Part shown: in pieces, positions 1 to 5,165 of the stretch
How positions within the stretch are numbered: position 1 is the first letter of the stretch
How the letters are laid out: each line of letters opens with the position of its first letter
Assembly: GCA_938021455.1 (NCBI GenBank)
Contig: CALIGP010000012.1
Coordinates: 1 to 5,165 of the forward strand
Origin: an uncultured Lewinella sp.
Lineage (GTDB): Bacteria; Bacteroidota; Bacteroidia; Chitinophagales; Saprospiraceae
Length of the DNA: 5,165 nt
Direction: 5' to 3'
Translations under genes and position numbers: made by a program
Notes under the pieces: generated by a model
The model's database searches: none
Seen by the model: the letters and a program-made list of their open reading frames with translations, nothing else
What the model was told of the DNA's origin: nothing

Positions 1-34
1 GACCGTAGAACGCCTACCCACGTAAAAGCTACCG
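1..34. repeat. 34-bp direct repeat, copy 1
   Basis: These bases recur at 160-193 with a single difference (T at 23 versus C at 182), exactly 159 bp apart. Both copies begin GACCGTAGAACGCC and end AAAAGCTACCG. After the last base the flanks diverge. The copy starts at the window edge, so its true left end is unknown. The pair brackets the palindrome at 73-134. No reading frame across it looks like protein. I read it as part of a non-coding repeat cassette; whether it is a target duplication, an element end or a fragment of a longer repeat cannot be decided here. Confidence 0.85.
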
Positions 35-72
35 CGCTAACCCGCTCCGGGAGCCTGCGGCCCCGTTCGCGA

Positions 73-134
73 TTCGACGCGGGAGCGTCTCAACCAGGAC
101 AATACGACTATGGTCGAGACGCTCCTGCGTCGAA
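73..134. repeat. Nested palindrome (REP/BIME-like hairpin element)
   Basis: The arm at 73-91 (TTCGACGCGGGAGCGTCTC) is the reverse complement of 116-134 apart from one position. Pairing continues inward after one mismatch (93-96 with 111-114), leaving a 14-nt loop at 97-110. Outward, after a 2-nt bulge, 68-70 can pair with 135-137. Each arm is also a small hairpin by itself: GACGC-GGGA-GCGTC (76-89) and GACGC-TCCT-GCGTC (118-131). Two short palindromes in opposite orientation are the architecture described for bacterial REP pairs (BIMEs). It lies 3' of the acetyltransferase gene and has no U-tract next to the stem, so it is not a clear intrinsic terminator. REP-like identity is inference; the inverted repeat itself is directly visible. 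Confidence 0.8.
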
Positions 135-159
135 GCGGGCAAGGGAGCGAAGCGACTTT

Positions 160-193
160 GACCGTAGAACGCCTACCCACGCAAAAGCTACCG
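160..193. repeat. 34-bp direct repeat, copy 2
   Basis: This is the second copy of the repeat at 1-34, with 33 of 34 positions identical. It lies 26 bp beyond the right arm of the palindrome. Its last seven bases (187-193, GCTACCG) are also the first bases of the 27-bp motif that recurs at 3405-3431, so two repeat types overlap here. The flanking TATTTTGG differs from the sequence that follows copy 1. Confidence 0.85.
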
Positions 194-213
194 TATTTTG
201 GAGGTGTGGGAGG
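187..213. repeat. 27-bp dispersed repeat, copy A
   Basis: The sequence matches 3405-3431 at 22 of 27 positions without gaps, with the shared core ATTTTGGAGG and shared start GCT-CCG. Both copies sit in intergenic DNA shortly beyond the 3' end of a gene: this one is 43 bp past the acetyltransferase stop, the other 38 bp past the receptor stop. Relative to the gene each follows, the two copies are in opposite orientation. The function is unknown. Confidence 0.65.
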
Positions 214-255
214 CGCGGCCGCAGGTGCAGGCAAAGGGTGAAGGAGCAAGGGATT

Positions 256-774
256 CTACTCCCCCAGGTCCTTCGTCAAATAAAAAACCAGGCTGTGATC
301 AATTACCGTTTGCTCTCCGAAGGCAAGCGATTTTGCGTCCTTCACGATGCCTTTACCATCCGGCACGTAACCGCGCTTCACGTAGAGGATTTGTGCCTTT
401 CCGTAGTCCTTAAATACGCCAAAGCCAATGCCGGCTACGGGAGAGACCTGCTTAATTCTTCGTTCTGCTTCGTCCATTAATGCAGTGCCAATTCCCTTTC
501 GCTGGTATTTACGTAGCACGTTGAAGTCAACTACTTCCGGGATCCCCTTTTCTTGAAAGGGCGGGTAATCAGGCGTCCACTTGATGGCGAGGTAACCCGC
601 GAAGTCACCGTCGACTTCTGCGATGATGGGTTCTAGCTTTTTACTTTTTTGGAGCTCCAGGTAATGTTGATATAAGGTAATCGGTTTATTATCGCCTTGC
701 AGCTCAAAAGCCTTGCTGATGATCGTACCGTCTTCTTCGGTGAGGGGTCTAAAAAGTAAGATGCTCTTATTCAT
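256..774 (-). CDS. GNAT-family N-acetyltransferase
   Basis: A complete 172-residue protein, normal for a single-domain GNAT enzyme; such cytoplasmic enzymes move an acetyl group from acetyl-CoA to an amine on a small molecule or protein. The acetyl-CoA pyrophosphate-binding loop (motif A, Q/R-x-x-G-x-G/A) is visible as QRKGIGTA at residues 91-98, preceded by the strand PEVVDFNVL (79-87) and followed by the helix ALMDEAERRI. A motif-B-like segment follows: YGKAQILYVKRGYVPDGKG (124-142), where the Y-x-x-x-G-Y part is typical. The ATG at 774 fits the usual N-terminal strand (ILLFRPLTEED); no Shine-Dalgarno sequence precedes it. It ends in TAG and stands alone, divergent from the receptor gene. 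Its codons (TTA, AGA, CTA, many A/T third positions) look less GC-biased than those of the two larger genes, which would allow horizontal acquisition but does not prove it. The substrate cannot be read from the sequence. Confidence 0.9.
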   Translation of the reverse strand: MNKSILLFRPLTEEDGTIISKAFELQGDNKPITLYQHYLELQKSKKLEPIIAEVDGDFAGYLAIKWTPDYPPFQEKGIPEVVDFNVLRKYQRKGIGTALMDEAERRIKQVSPVAGIGFGVFKDYGKAQILYVKRGYVPDGKGIVKDAKSLAFGEQTVIDHSLVFYLTKDLGE

Positions 775-871
775 GCTGTTGTCGATTTGGCCACTAATGG
801 TGTCTTGAATTTAGCTCAATAGGCTATCGTCTGTTCGGGAGGAACGCAGCAAGCAGGGCTAAAAGTTACTT

Positions 872-887
872 CCGGCCTTAAGACCGG
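872..887. promoter_or_regulatory. 16-bp near-palindrome in divergent intergenic region
   Basis: CCGGCCTTAAGACCGG is a perfect dyad except for one C/A pair (876/883). It is 98 bp upstream of the acetyltransferase start and 111 bp upstream of the receptor start. This placement and symmetry would suit a dimeric regulator acting on either gene. There is no loop, so a transcript hairpin is less likely than a protein site. No regulator is encoded nearby, and no convincing Bacteroidota promoter (TTG / TAnnTTTG) is visible to anchor it. Confidence 0.3.
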
Positions 888-901
888 TGAACACCTTCCC
901 G

Positions 902-938
902 AACCGTCGATCGATTGAGCCCAACGGTAGATCGGATG
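902..938. repeat. Degenerate direct repeat pair, 21-bp spacing
   Basis: AACCGTCGATCGATTG (902-917) and AACGGTAGATCGGATG (923-938) agree at 12 of 16 positions and start 21 bp apart, about two turns of DNA. They lie between the near-palindrome and the receptor start. They could be paired sites on one DNA face, or chance similarity of GATCG-containing sequence. The evidence is weak. Confidence 0.25.
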
Positions 939-997
939 GCGTAGCGTGTGAACCTAAGGGGTAGAATACTGATTTTACCCATAGAACTTACTGTCTT

Positions 998-3367
998 ATG
1001 CAACAACGTTGTTTTCTTACCTTGCTTTTTATCGCTTTGCTTTGCACCTGCGTCAGCGCCCAAAGCACCATCACTGGCCGAGTCGTTGATAAAACTAGCG
1101 GGCAACCCATTGAGTTTGCAACCGTACTCGTATCAGACGCTAGCACCAAAGCGGGCATCGGCGGGACGACTACTGACCTGGCGGGCAACTTCACCCTGGA
1201 AACGAAGACGGAAGCGGTCTACCTTGACCTTAGCTTCATCGGTTTCACCACCCGCCGGGTGGAAGAATTGACCTTTACCAATGGCACGGCCGAACTCGGC
1301 ATATTGGAGCTCTCCGCAGAGGGGCAAACCCTGGACGAAATAACCGTTCGGGCGGAAAAGTCGCAGACAGAATTCAAGCTCGACAAGCGGGTGTTCAACG
1401 TCGGCAAAGACCTGAGCAGTACGGGCGCCAGTGCGCTGGAAGTACTCAATAATGTGCCTTCCGTGAACGTGACCATCGAGGGGCAGATCCAGCTACGTGG
1501 CAGCGGTGGCGTGCAGATTCTCGTGAACGGTAAGCCCTCCGTCATCGCTAGCGAGCAGGGAAATCTGCTGGGCACGATTACGGCCGACATGATCGAAAGT
1601 ATCGAAGTAATCACCAACCCATCGGCAAAGTATGATGCAGAAGGCACCTCGGGCATCATCAACATCGTCCTGAAAAAAGAAGAGCGGAAGGGCCTCAACG
1701 GGGCCATCTCTGTCAACACCGGCACTCCCGACAACCACAGCATTGGCCTGAGCCTAAACCGACGCAGCGAGAAGTTCAACCTCTTCAGTCAGCTCGGCGT
1801 CGGCTACCGGGAGCTCCCCAACGAGGAGCGGGCCATCAACGAGGACAGGCTAAGTGGCAACACCGTATCGAGCGAAGGCACCGAGTTCCGCAATGAACTT
1901 TACTACAATGCCGTACTCGGCACCGACTACCTGATCAATGAGCGCAACGTCATCACGCTCTCCGGTAATTTCTCCTACGAGATCGAAGACCAACCTTCCC
2001 GCAATGACTTCTTCCTCACGGATGCCGCCGACGAAATTCTCTCCAACTGGAAACGAGAAGAAGTGACCGAAGCCACTAACCCGAAGTACCAGTTTGAGCT
2101 GCAGTACAAACGGGATTTTGAAGACCACAAAGACCACGATCTGATCTTGAGCGCCATTGGCACCCTGTTTTCCAAAGATCAGTCCTCGGAGTTTACCAAC
2201 ACAACTATTTCTGGTCTTGATCGAGACGGGCGCCAGCAGACACGCACCAATTTTGGCAATCAGGAAAACACTTTCAAAGTAGACTATACCCGCCCCATCA
2301 ACGAAAAGATGACGGTGGAGACCGGGGCGCAGTACATTACCAGCGACGTGAACAACGACTTCTCAGTGAGCAACTTTGACGGTTCCTCCTTCGTGGTAGA
2401 TCCTGACCTGACCAACGTCTTCAATTGGAACCAAAAGGTAGCGGCCGTCTACGGAACTGCGGCCTATCAGTTCACGAACCTTGGCATCAAGTTTGGTCTC
2501 CGCCTGGAGAACACCGACTTGGCTACCTTACTGGAAACAACGAACGAGAGCAATGACCAAAACTACGTGAACCTCTTCCCCAGCGCGGCTTCCTCCTACA
2601 AGATTTCCGACGCTGTTTCGGTACAGGCCAGTTACTCCCGACGCATTTTCCGGCCACGCCTCTGGGATTTGAATCCTTTTTTCAACCCGCGCAACAACTT
2701 CAACATCCGCGCGGGCAACCCCAACCTGCAGCCGGAATTCACCGACTCTTACGAACTAACCAGCATCTTTATCCTTGGTGAAACCTCCCTCAATTTTGGT
2801 GTCTACCAGCGTTACACAACGGATGTGGTGGAACGGATCACGACTTTTCAGGACAACGTGAGTCTCACCACCCCGCAGAACATCGGTACTAACCGAACGA
2901 CGGGCCTGGAGCTGAACTTCAAGACCATCCCCGCTAAATTCATGACCATTACCGGCGACCTGAATTACAACTTCTTCTCCCGCGAGGGGGAACTGGAAGG
3001 TACTTCCTTCGACTTTTCGGCCGACCAGTACAGCGGCAAAGTCACCAGCAAGTTCGATCTTCCACTTGACTTCGACTTCGAGGTAACCGGCCAATACCGA
3101 TCGGCCTTCCAGACGGTACAAAGCAGAGTTAGCGACCAGCTGTTTGCGGACCTGGGTCTGCGCAAGAAGCTCTTCGGCGGAAAAGGCGCGGTGAGCTTTA
3201 GCGTCCGTGACCTCTTCGCTTCCCGTATTCAGGAAAGCGTGATCGACCAAGTGGAGGTTTATCAATTCAGCCGCAGGCTACGTGGCCGCTTCATCACCCT
3301 GGGCTTCAGCTATGGCTTTGGCAAGGGGGAGACGATGGAGTATTCGGGGCAGCGGCGTAGAGGATGA
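998..3367 (+). CDS. TonB-dependent receptor, outer-membrane beta-barrel family
   Basis: A complete 789-residue outer-membrane protein, inferred to take up a ligand by TonB-driven transport; the ligand is unknown. The order is: signal peptide (1-21, hydrophobic core FLTLLFIALL, cleavage likely at VSA|QS); carboxypeptidase-regulatory-like beta-sandwich (about 24-105, TGRVVDKTSGQPIEFATV); a TonB-box-like stretch DEITVRAE (113-120); plug domain (about 128-227, with VQILVNGKP and IESIEVITNPSAKYDAEG); then the barrel to about 774. The barrel carries the family hallmark RRIFRPRLWDLNPF (548-561) plus GNPNLQPE (573-580). Length suits this family (about 750-850) and is shorter than SusC proteins (about 1000). 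The ATG at 998 is chosen because the signal peptide starts there. After the last strand (FITLGFSYGF) comes a polar tail, KGETMEYSGQRRRG. All three cysteines are in the signal peptide, so the mature protein has none; neither C16 nor C18 sits in a proper lipobox. No SusD gene adjoins it, and its neighbours diverge or converge, so it is probably transcribed alone. Confidence 0.93.
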   Translation: MQQRCFLTLLFIALLCTCVSAQSTITGRVVDKTSGQPIEFATVLVSDASTKAGIGGTTTDLAGNFTLETKTEAVYLDLSFIGFTTRRVEELTFTNGTAELGILELSAEGQTLDEITVRAEKSQTEFKLDKRVFNVGKDLSSTGASALEVLNNVPSVNVTIEGQIQLRGSGGVQILVNGKPSVIASEQGNLLGTITADMIESIEVITNPSAKYDAEGTSGIINIVLKKEERKGLNGAISVNTGTPDNHSIGLSLNRRSEKFNLFSQLGVGYRELPNEERAINEDRLSGNTVSSEGTEFRNELYYNAVLGTDYLINERNVITLSGNFSYEIEDQPSRNDFFLTDAADEILSNWKREEVTEATNPKYQFELQYKRDFEDHKDHDLILSAIGTLFSKDQSSEFTNTTISGLDRDGRQQTRTNFGNQENTFKVDYTRPINEKMTVETGAQYITSDVNNDFSVSNFDGSSFVVDPDLTNVFNWNQKVAAVYGTAAYQFTNLGIKFGLRLENTDLATLLETTNESNDQNYVNLFPSAASSYKISDAVSVQASYSRRIFRPRLWDLNPFFNPRNNFNIRAGNPNLQPEFTDSYELTSIFILGETSLNFGVYQRYTTDVVERITTFQDNVSLTTPQNIGTNRTTGLELNFKTIPAKFMTITGDLNYNFFSREGELEGTSFDFSADQYSGKVTSKFDLPLDFDFEVTGQYRSAFQTVQSRVSDQLFADLGLRKKLFGGKGAVSFSVRDLFASRIQESVIDQVEVYQFSRRLRGRFITLGFSYGFGKGETMEYSGQRRRG

Positions 3368-3404
3368 TTGGTGATTTGGTCTTTTGGTGCTTTGGTTTTT
3401 TGGG
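3367..3404. repeat. 8-bp-period tandem repeat (TTTGGTnn), five units
   Basis: The units are ATTGGTga, TTTGGTct, TTTGGTgc, TTTGGTtt and TTTGGG, each starting exactly 8 bp after the last. The hexamer is conserved while the two spacer bases vary. The array starts on the last base of the receptor stop codon (TGA, 3365-3367), so it occupies the first bases of the 3' untranslated region. A constant core with variable spacer is unlike ordinary slippage, which copies all eight bases. The role is unknown. Confidence 0.75.
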
Positions 3405-3431
3405 GCTGCCGCATTTTGGAGGCGGGGCAGG
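3405..3431. repeat. 27-bp dispersed repeat, copy B
   Basis: This is the partner of 187-213 (22 of 27 identical, ungapped), with core GCATTTTGGAGGCGGGG. It begins one base after the 8-bp-period array and runs straight into the (GGA)10 tract, so three repeat types are stacked within 93 bp. It lies between convergent genes. Confidence 0.65.
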
Positions 3432-3459
3432 AGGAGGAGGAGGAGGAGGAGGAGGAGGA
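3430..3459. repeat. (GGA)10 trinucleotide microsatellite
   Basis: Ten perfect GGA units run from 3430 to 3459. The tract lies in the 3' untranslated region of the receptor transcript and beyond the terminator hairpin of the minus-strand gene. GGA repeats are known to fold into G-quadruplex (tetrad/heptad) structures in vitro, so the G-rich strand, which is RNA-like for the receptor transcript, could form a stable 3' structure. Such tracts are prone to length change by replication slippage; because this one is non-coding, a change would not shift a reading frame. Confidence 0.9.
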
Positions 3460-3479
3460 CGGGAGAGGTTGAAAATAGA

Positions 3480-3507
3480 CAAGCCCGAACGTTTCCGCCC
3501 GGACTTG
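3480..3507 (-). terminator. Probable intrinsic terminator of the minus-strand T9SS protein gene
   Basis: On the minus strand the RNA reads CAAGUCCG, a 12-nt loop, then CGGGCUUG: eight base pairs including one U-G wobble. It can extend outward by G-U, G-C and G-U pairs, and is followed by UCUAUUUUC. The stem begins 23 bases after the stop codon of the minus-strand gene. On the plus strand the wobble becomes a C/A mismatch and no U-tract follows, so the element should serve the minus-strand gene much better than the receptor gene. Confidence 0.6.
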
Positions 3508-3530
3508 CCCAAAAACATATAACTACTCTA

Positions 3531-5165
3531 TTATTTCTTCACTACCCGGCGCAAGTGGCGCTGGCCGTTCGTGTCATAGACGGCCAGCCAGTAAAGGCCG
3601 GAGGGCATACCTGCTAGCGGAACCACGATGTCGTTGCGGCCACGCTGAAGCTTAACCATTTGGCGGCTGATCCGGCGACCGGTGCCGTCGAGTATGTCAA
3701 CCTCGAGGTTTCCTTCGGCCAGCTCCGTCGTGTAGGGTAGCGTCACCTGGTCCGTCGCGGGGTTCGGGAAGGCTACACCAATATTGGCTCCGGCACCATT
3801 CTGACGGCGTAATTCAACCACGTCTGAAGAGGTACTGCTACCGTCCAGGTCAAGCGTTGTAAGCCGGTAGAGCGCATAAGCAAGTGGTTGCTCGTCATTG
3901 AACTCATAGACAATGGTTTCATCGCTCGTGCCCGCAGCATCAACCTGGCCGATGACCTCCCAGTCGCTGCCATCAACACTACGCTCTACCAGGTGGAGAT
4001 CGGTATTGTCTTCGCGGCTGCTGACCCATTCAAGACGGTTGACTTTGCCCAGGGCTTCGCCGGTAAAGGAGAGCAGTTCGATGGGTAAGGCTCCCAGGAA
4101 GCCCGTGCCCGCACCGCCACCACCGCCGGAGAAGGAGGTCACGCTGAACTGAGCGGCGTGGCCATTCCGGCTAGCTCCATCAGAGAGGTTAATGTAGACG
4201 TATTCTCCCGGATCAAATTCCTGATAATTGGCGGGGCTCACCATATCATGGCAGGCGTTGCCTGCAGCTGTCAGGTCTTCCTCGTCGCCGCCGTTAATTT
4301 TGTAGTGCGAGAGATTTTCGTGCGTCAGGCCAGCGAAACCGCTGGCGGTTTCAATGGCCAGTAGGTCTTCGGTCGTATACAGGAAACGAACCTCGACTGG
4401 GATGACGGGCGTAAAGAGAGACGCTACGTCCCAGGTCCGGTTCATGGTCCACCAATCAGGCACATTCGTGTAAGGTGCCATACAGCCGTTGAGGCCCAGG
4501 TTCGTGGCTCCGCTTCCCGCTACTACGGACACACCGGAAAGGGGAACCTGCGCTTGGGTATTGCCCAGTTTCAGAGCCAACAGGCTACCTACACCATCTT
4601 TGACGTAGTACATGTGTTCGCTGGCGAGTGAGAGATAAGCACGATCTGCCACAACGGCTCCGCTACCGGCCGGTACGGGAACCAGAATCTGATCGAATAT
4701 TTCCGAGGTCTCCGGGCAGTTAATGGTCGCTTTAAAGCCAGGTAAAGTAACCGACCCATCAGAGGTAAAGCGTAGGGTAATACAACCACTGACATTAGTG
4801 GTGAAAACGGTGACGCCCTCCAGATCGCCGGACCCAAGATTATCGGCTCGGTTCCAGCTCCAGAGATCGAGCCCGTCACCGGGGCTGGTGATGACTGCTG
4901 CGTTGGTGTCTTCCCCGTCGTACAGGGTAATTCCGTCGAAGCCGTTCTCTGAATAAAACTCATCAAAGGTGATGCTAACCCGGCGTGCTCCACCGCTGGC
5001 ATCTGCCGTTTCCGGGCAGATGGTGACGGTGTAGTCCTCGTTGTCACCGTAGTTTCCGCTGGGGCCGCCAGTGTCGTAGAACACGTCGCCGCAGCTGGGG
5101 CGGGTGGTGAAGGTGAAGGGGCCGACAAAAGTTTCGGGGCAGAGCTGGCCGACGTAGTAGTCGTA
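3531..5165 (-). CDS. Secreted CUB-domain protein with T9SS C-terminal sorting domain (5' end outside window)
   Basis: The C-terminal 544 residues of a larger protein; residue 1 is the codon at 5165-5163 and the frame is open through the edge. A GTG at 5084 could be called a start, but it lies inside a domain and should not be used. Parts: a short tail of an upstream domain (YYVGQLCPE); a CUB domain (about 25-151) with CG at 25-26, TICPE (C50), FDGITLYDG (77-85), C128 and closing INCPE (C150), where C25 to C50 matches the first CUB disulfide spacing; an uncharacterised module (about 152-345) with PDWWTMNRTWDV and cysteines 228 and 305; a Gly5 linker (347-351); an FnIII-like domain from PIELLSFTG (361) to about 455, common in Bacteroidota secreted proteins; and a type A T9SS sorting domain (about 464-544: AFPNPATDQ, GLYWLAVYD, ending RRVVKK). 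The sorting domain implies passage through the outer membrane and attachment to, or release from, the cell surface. CUB domains usually mediate protein or glycan binding. No catalytic domain is visible in this part, so any enzyme domain lies upstream. A terminator follows at 3480-3507. Confidence 0.9.
   Translation of the reverse strand, partial: YDYYVGQLCPETFVGPFTFTTRPSCGDVFYDTGGPSGNYGDNEDYTVTICPETADASGGARRVSITFDEFYSENGFDGITLYDGEDTNAAVITSPGDGLDLWSWNRADNLGSGDLEGVTVFTTNVSGCITLRFTSDGSVTLPGFKATINCPETSEIFDQILVPVPAGSGAVVADRAYLSLASEHMYYVKDGVGSLLALKLGNTQAQVPLSGVSVVAGSGATNLGLNGCMAPYTNVPDWWTMNRTWDVASLFTPVIPVEVRFLYTTEDLLAIETASGFAGLTHENLSHYKINGGDEEDLTAAGNACHDMVSPANYQEFDPGEYVYINLSDGASRNGHAAQFSVTSFSGGGGGAGTGFLGALPIELLSFTGEALGKVNRLEWVSSREDNTDLHLVERSVDGSDWEVIGQVDAAGTSDETIVYEFNDEQPLAYALYRLTTLDLDGSSTSSDVVELRRQNGAGANIGVAFPNPATDQVTLPYTTELAEGNLEVDILDGTGRRISRQMVKLQRGRNDIVVPLAGMPSGLYWLAVYDTNGQRHLRRVVKK

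Noticed and set aside
73..134. Intrinsic terminator for the acetyltransferase gene
   Set aside because: The hairpin is more than 120 bp past the stop codon and no U-tract follows the stem on the minus strand.
1..193. CRISPR array from the repeated 34-mer
   Set aside because: There are only two copies with a 125-bp interval, and the interval contains a palindrome instead of a spacer of 25-45 bp; no cas genes are present.
37..249. Minus-strand 70-residue open frame rich in Pro and Arg
   Set aside because: It spans the palindrome and both repeat types, has low-complexity composition and no recognisable fold; it is a by-product of GC-rich repeats.
921..930. Minus-strand TACCGTTG as a Bacteroidota -7 element for the acetyltransferase
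   Set aside because: It has one mismatch to TAnnTTTG, no TTG at the proper distance upstream, and lies about 150 bp from the start codon.
962..967. TAGAAT as a sigma70-like -10 box for the receptor
   Set aside because: No matching -35 is visible, and Bacteroidota primary promoters use TTG/TAnnTTTG instead; a chance match to a 6-mer is likely.
998..1060. Lipoprotein signal peptide in the receptor
   Set aside because: Cysteines at 16 and 18 are preceded by Leu and Thr, not the Gly/Ala/Ser of a lipobox; cleavage at VSA|QS is a better fit.
1219..1779. 186-residue minus-strand open frame inside the receptor gene
   Set aside because: It is antisense to a clearly coding plug region; composition is Arg/Ser-rich shadow sequence without domain features.
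998..3367. SusC-type glycan transporter
   Set aside because: The protein is about 200 residues shorter than SusC, shows the RP-LNPF/GNPNLQPE barrel signature of another family, and lacks a SusD neighbour.
3306..3518. Minus-strand frame with a polyproline run
   Set aside because: The prolines are just the reverse complement of the (GGA)10 tract, and the frame overlaps the receptor's 3' end and the terminator.
4589..5128. 179-residue minus-strand frame overlapping the T9SS protein gene
   Set aside because: It is an alternative frame of the CUB domain coding sequence, Ser/Pro/Ala-rich, with no motif of its own.

Overview
The window looks like chromosomal DNA from a Bacteroidota bacterium, most plausibly the Saprospiria/Lewinella-like lineage. 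This rests on three signals: a secreted protein ending in a type IX secretion (Por/T9SS) C-terminal sorting domain, a TonB-dependent receptor with an N-terminal carboxypeptidase-regulatory-like domain and the barrel signature of the 'outer membrane beta-barrel family', and gene starts without an obvious Shine-Dalgarno sequence. The lineage below phylum level is inference from protein style only.

Layout: bases 1-255 hold no credible gene but are dense in repeats. A 34-bp direct repeat (1-34 and 160-193) flanks a nested palindrome (73-134), and a 27-bp motif at 187-213 recurs at 3405-3431. Bases 256-774 (minus) encode a GNAT-family N-acetyltransferase. Bases 775-997 are a divergent intergenic region with a 16-bp near-palindrome and a degenerate pair of direct repeats. 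Bases 998-3367 (plus) encode a complete 789-residue TonB-dependent outer-membrane receptor. Bases 3368-3530 separate two convergent genes and are again repeat-rich: an 8-bp-period tandem repeat starting on the stop codon, the second 27-bp motif copy, a perfect (GGA)10 tract, and a hairpin that fits a terminator for the minus-strand gene. From 3531 to the window edge (minus) lies the C-terminal 544 residues of a large secreted multidomain protein: CUB domain, uncharacterised module, Gly linker, FnIII-like domain and T9SS sorting domain. It is open at its 5' end.

The three genes are not an operon: the first two diverge and the last two converge. The receptor and the secreted CUB protein both belong to the cell envelope, but nothing here shows they act together; no SusD-like partner, sigma/anti-sigma pair or enzyme fixes the receptor's substrate. 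I see no defence system, CRISPR array, tRNA, rRNA or transposase gene. The most interesting content is non-coding: the repeat families in the two intergenic regions that lie downstream of genes, which look like dispersed, possibly REP/BIME-type elements.
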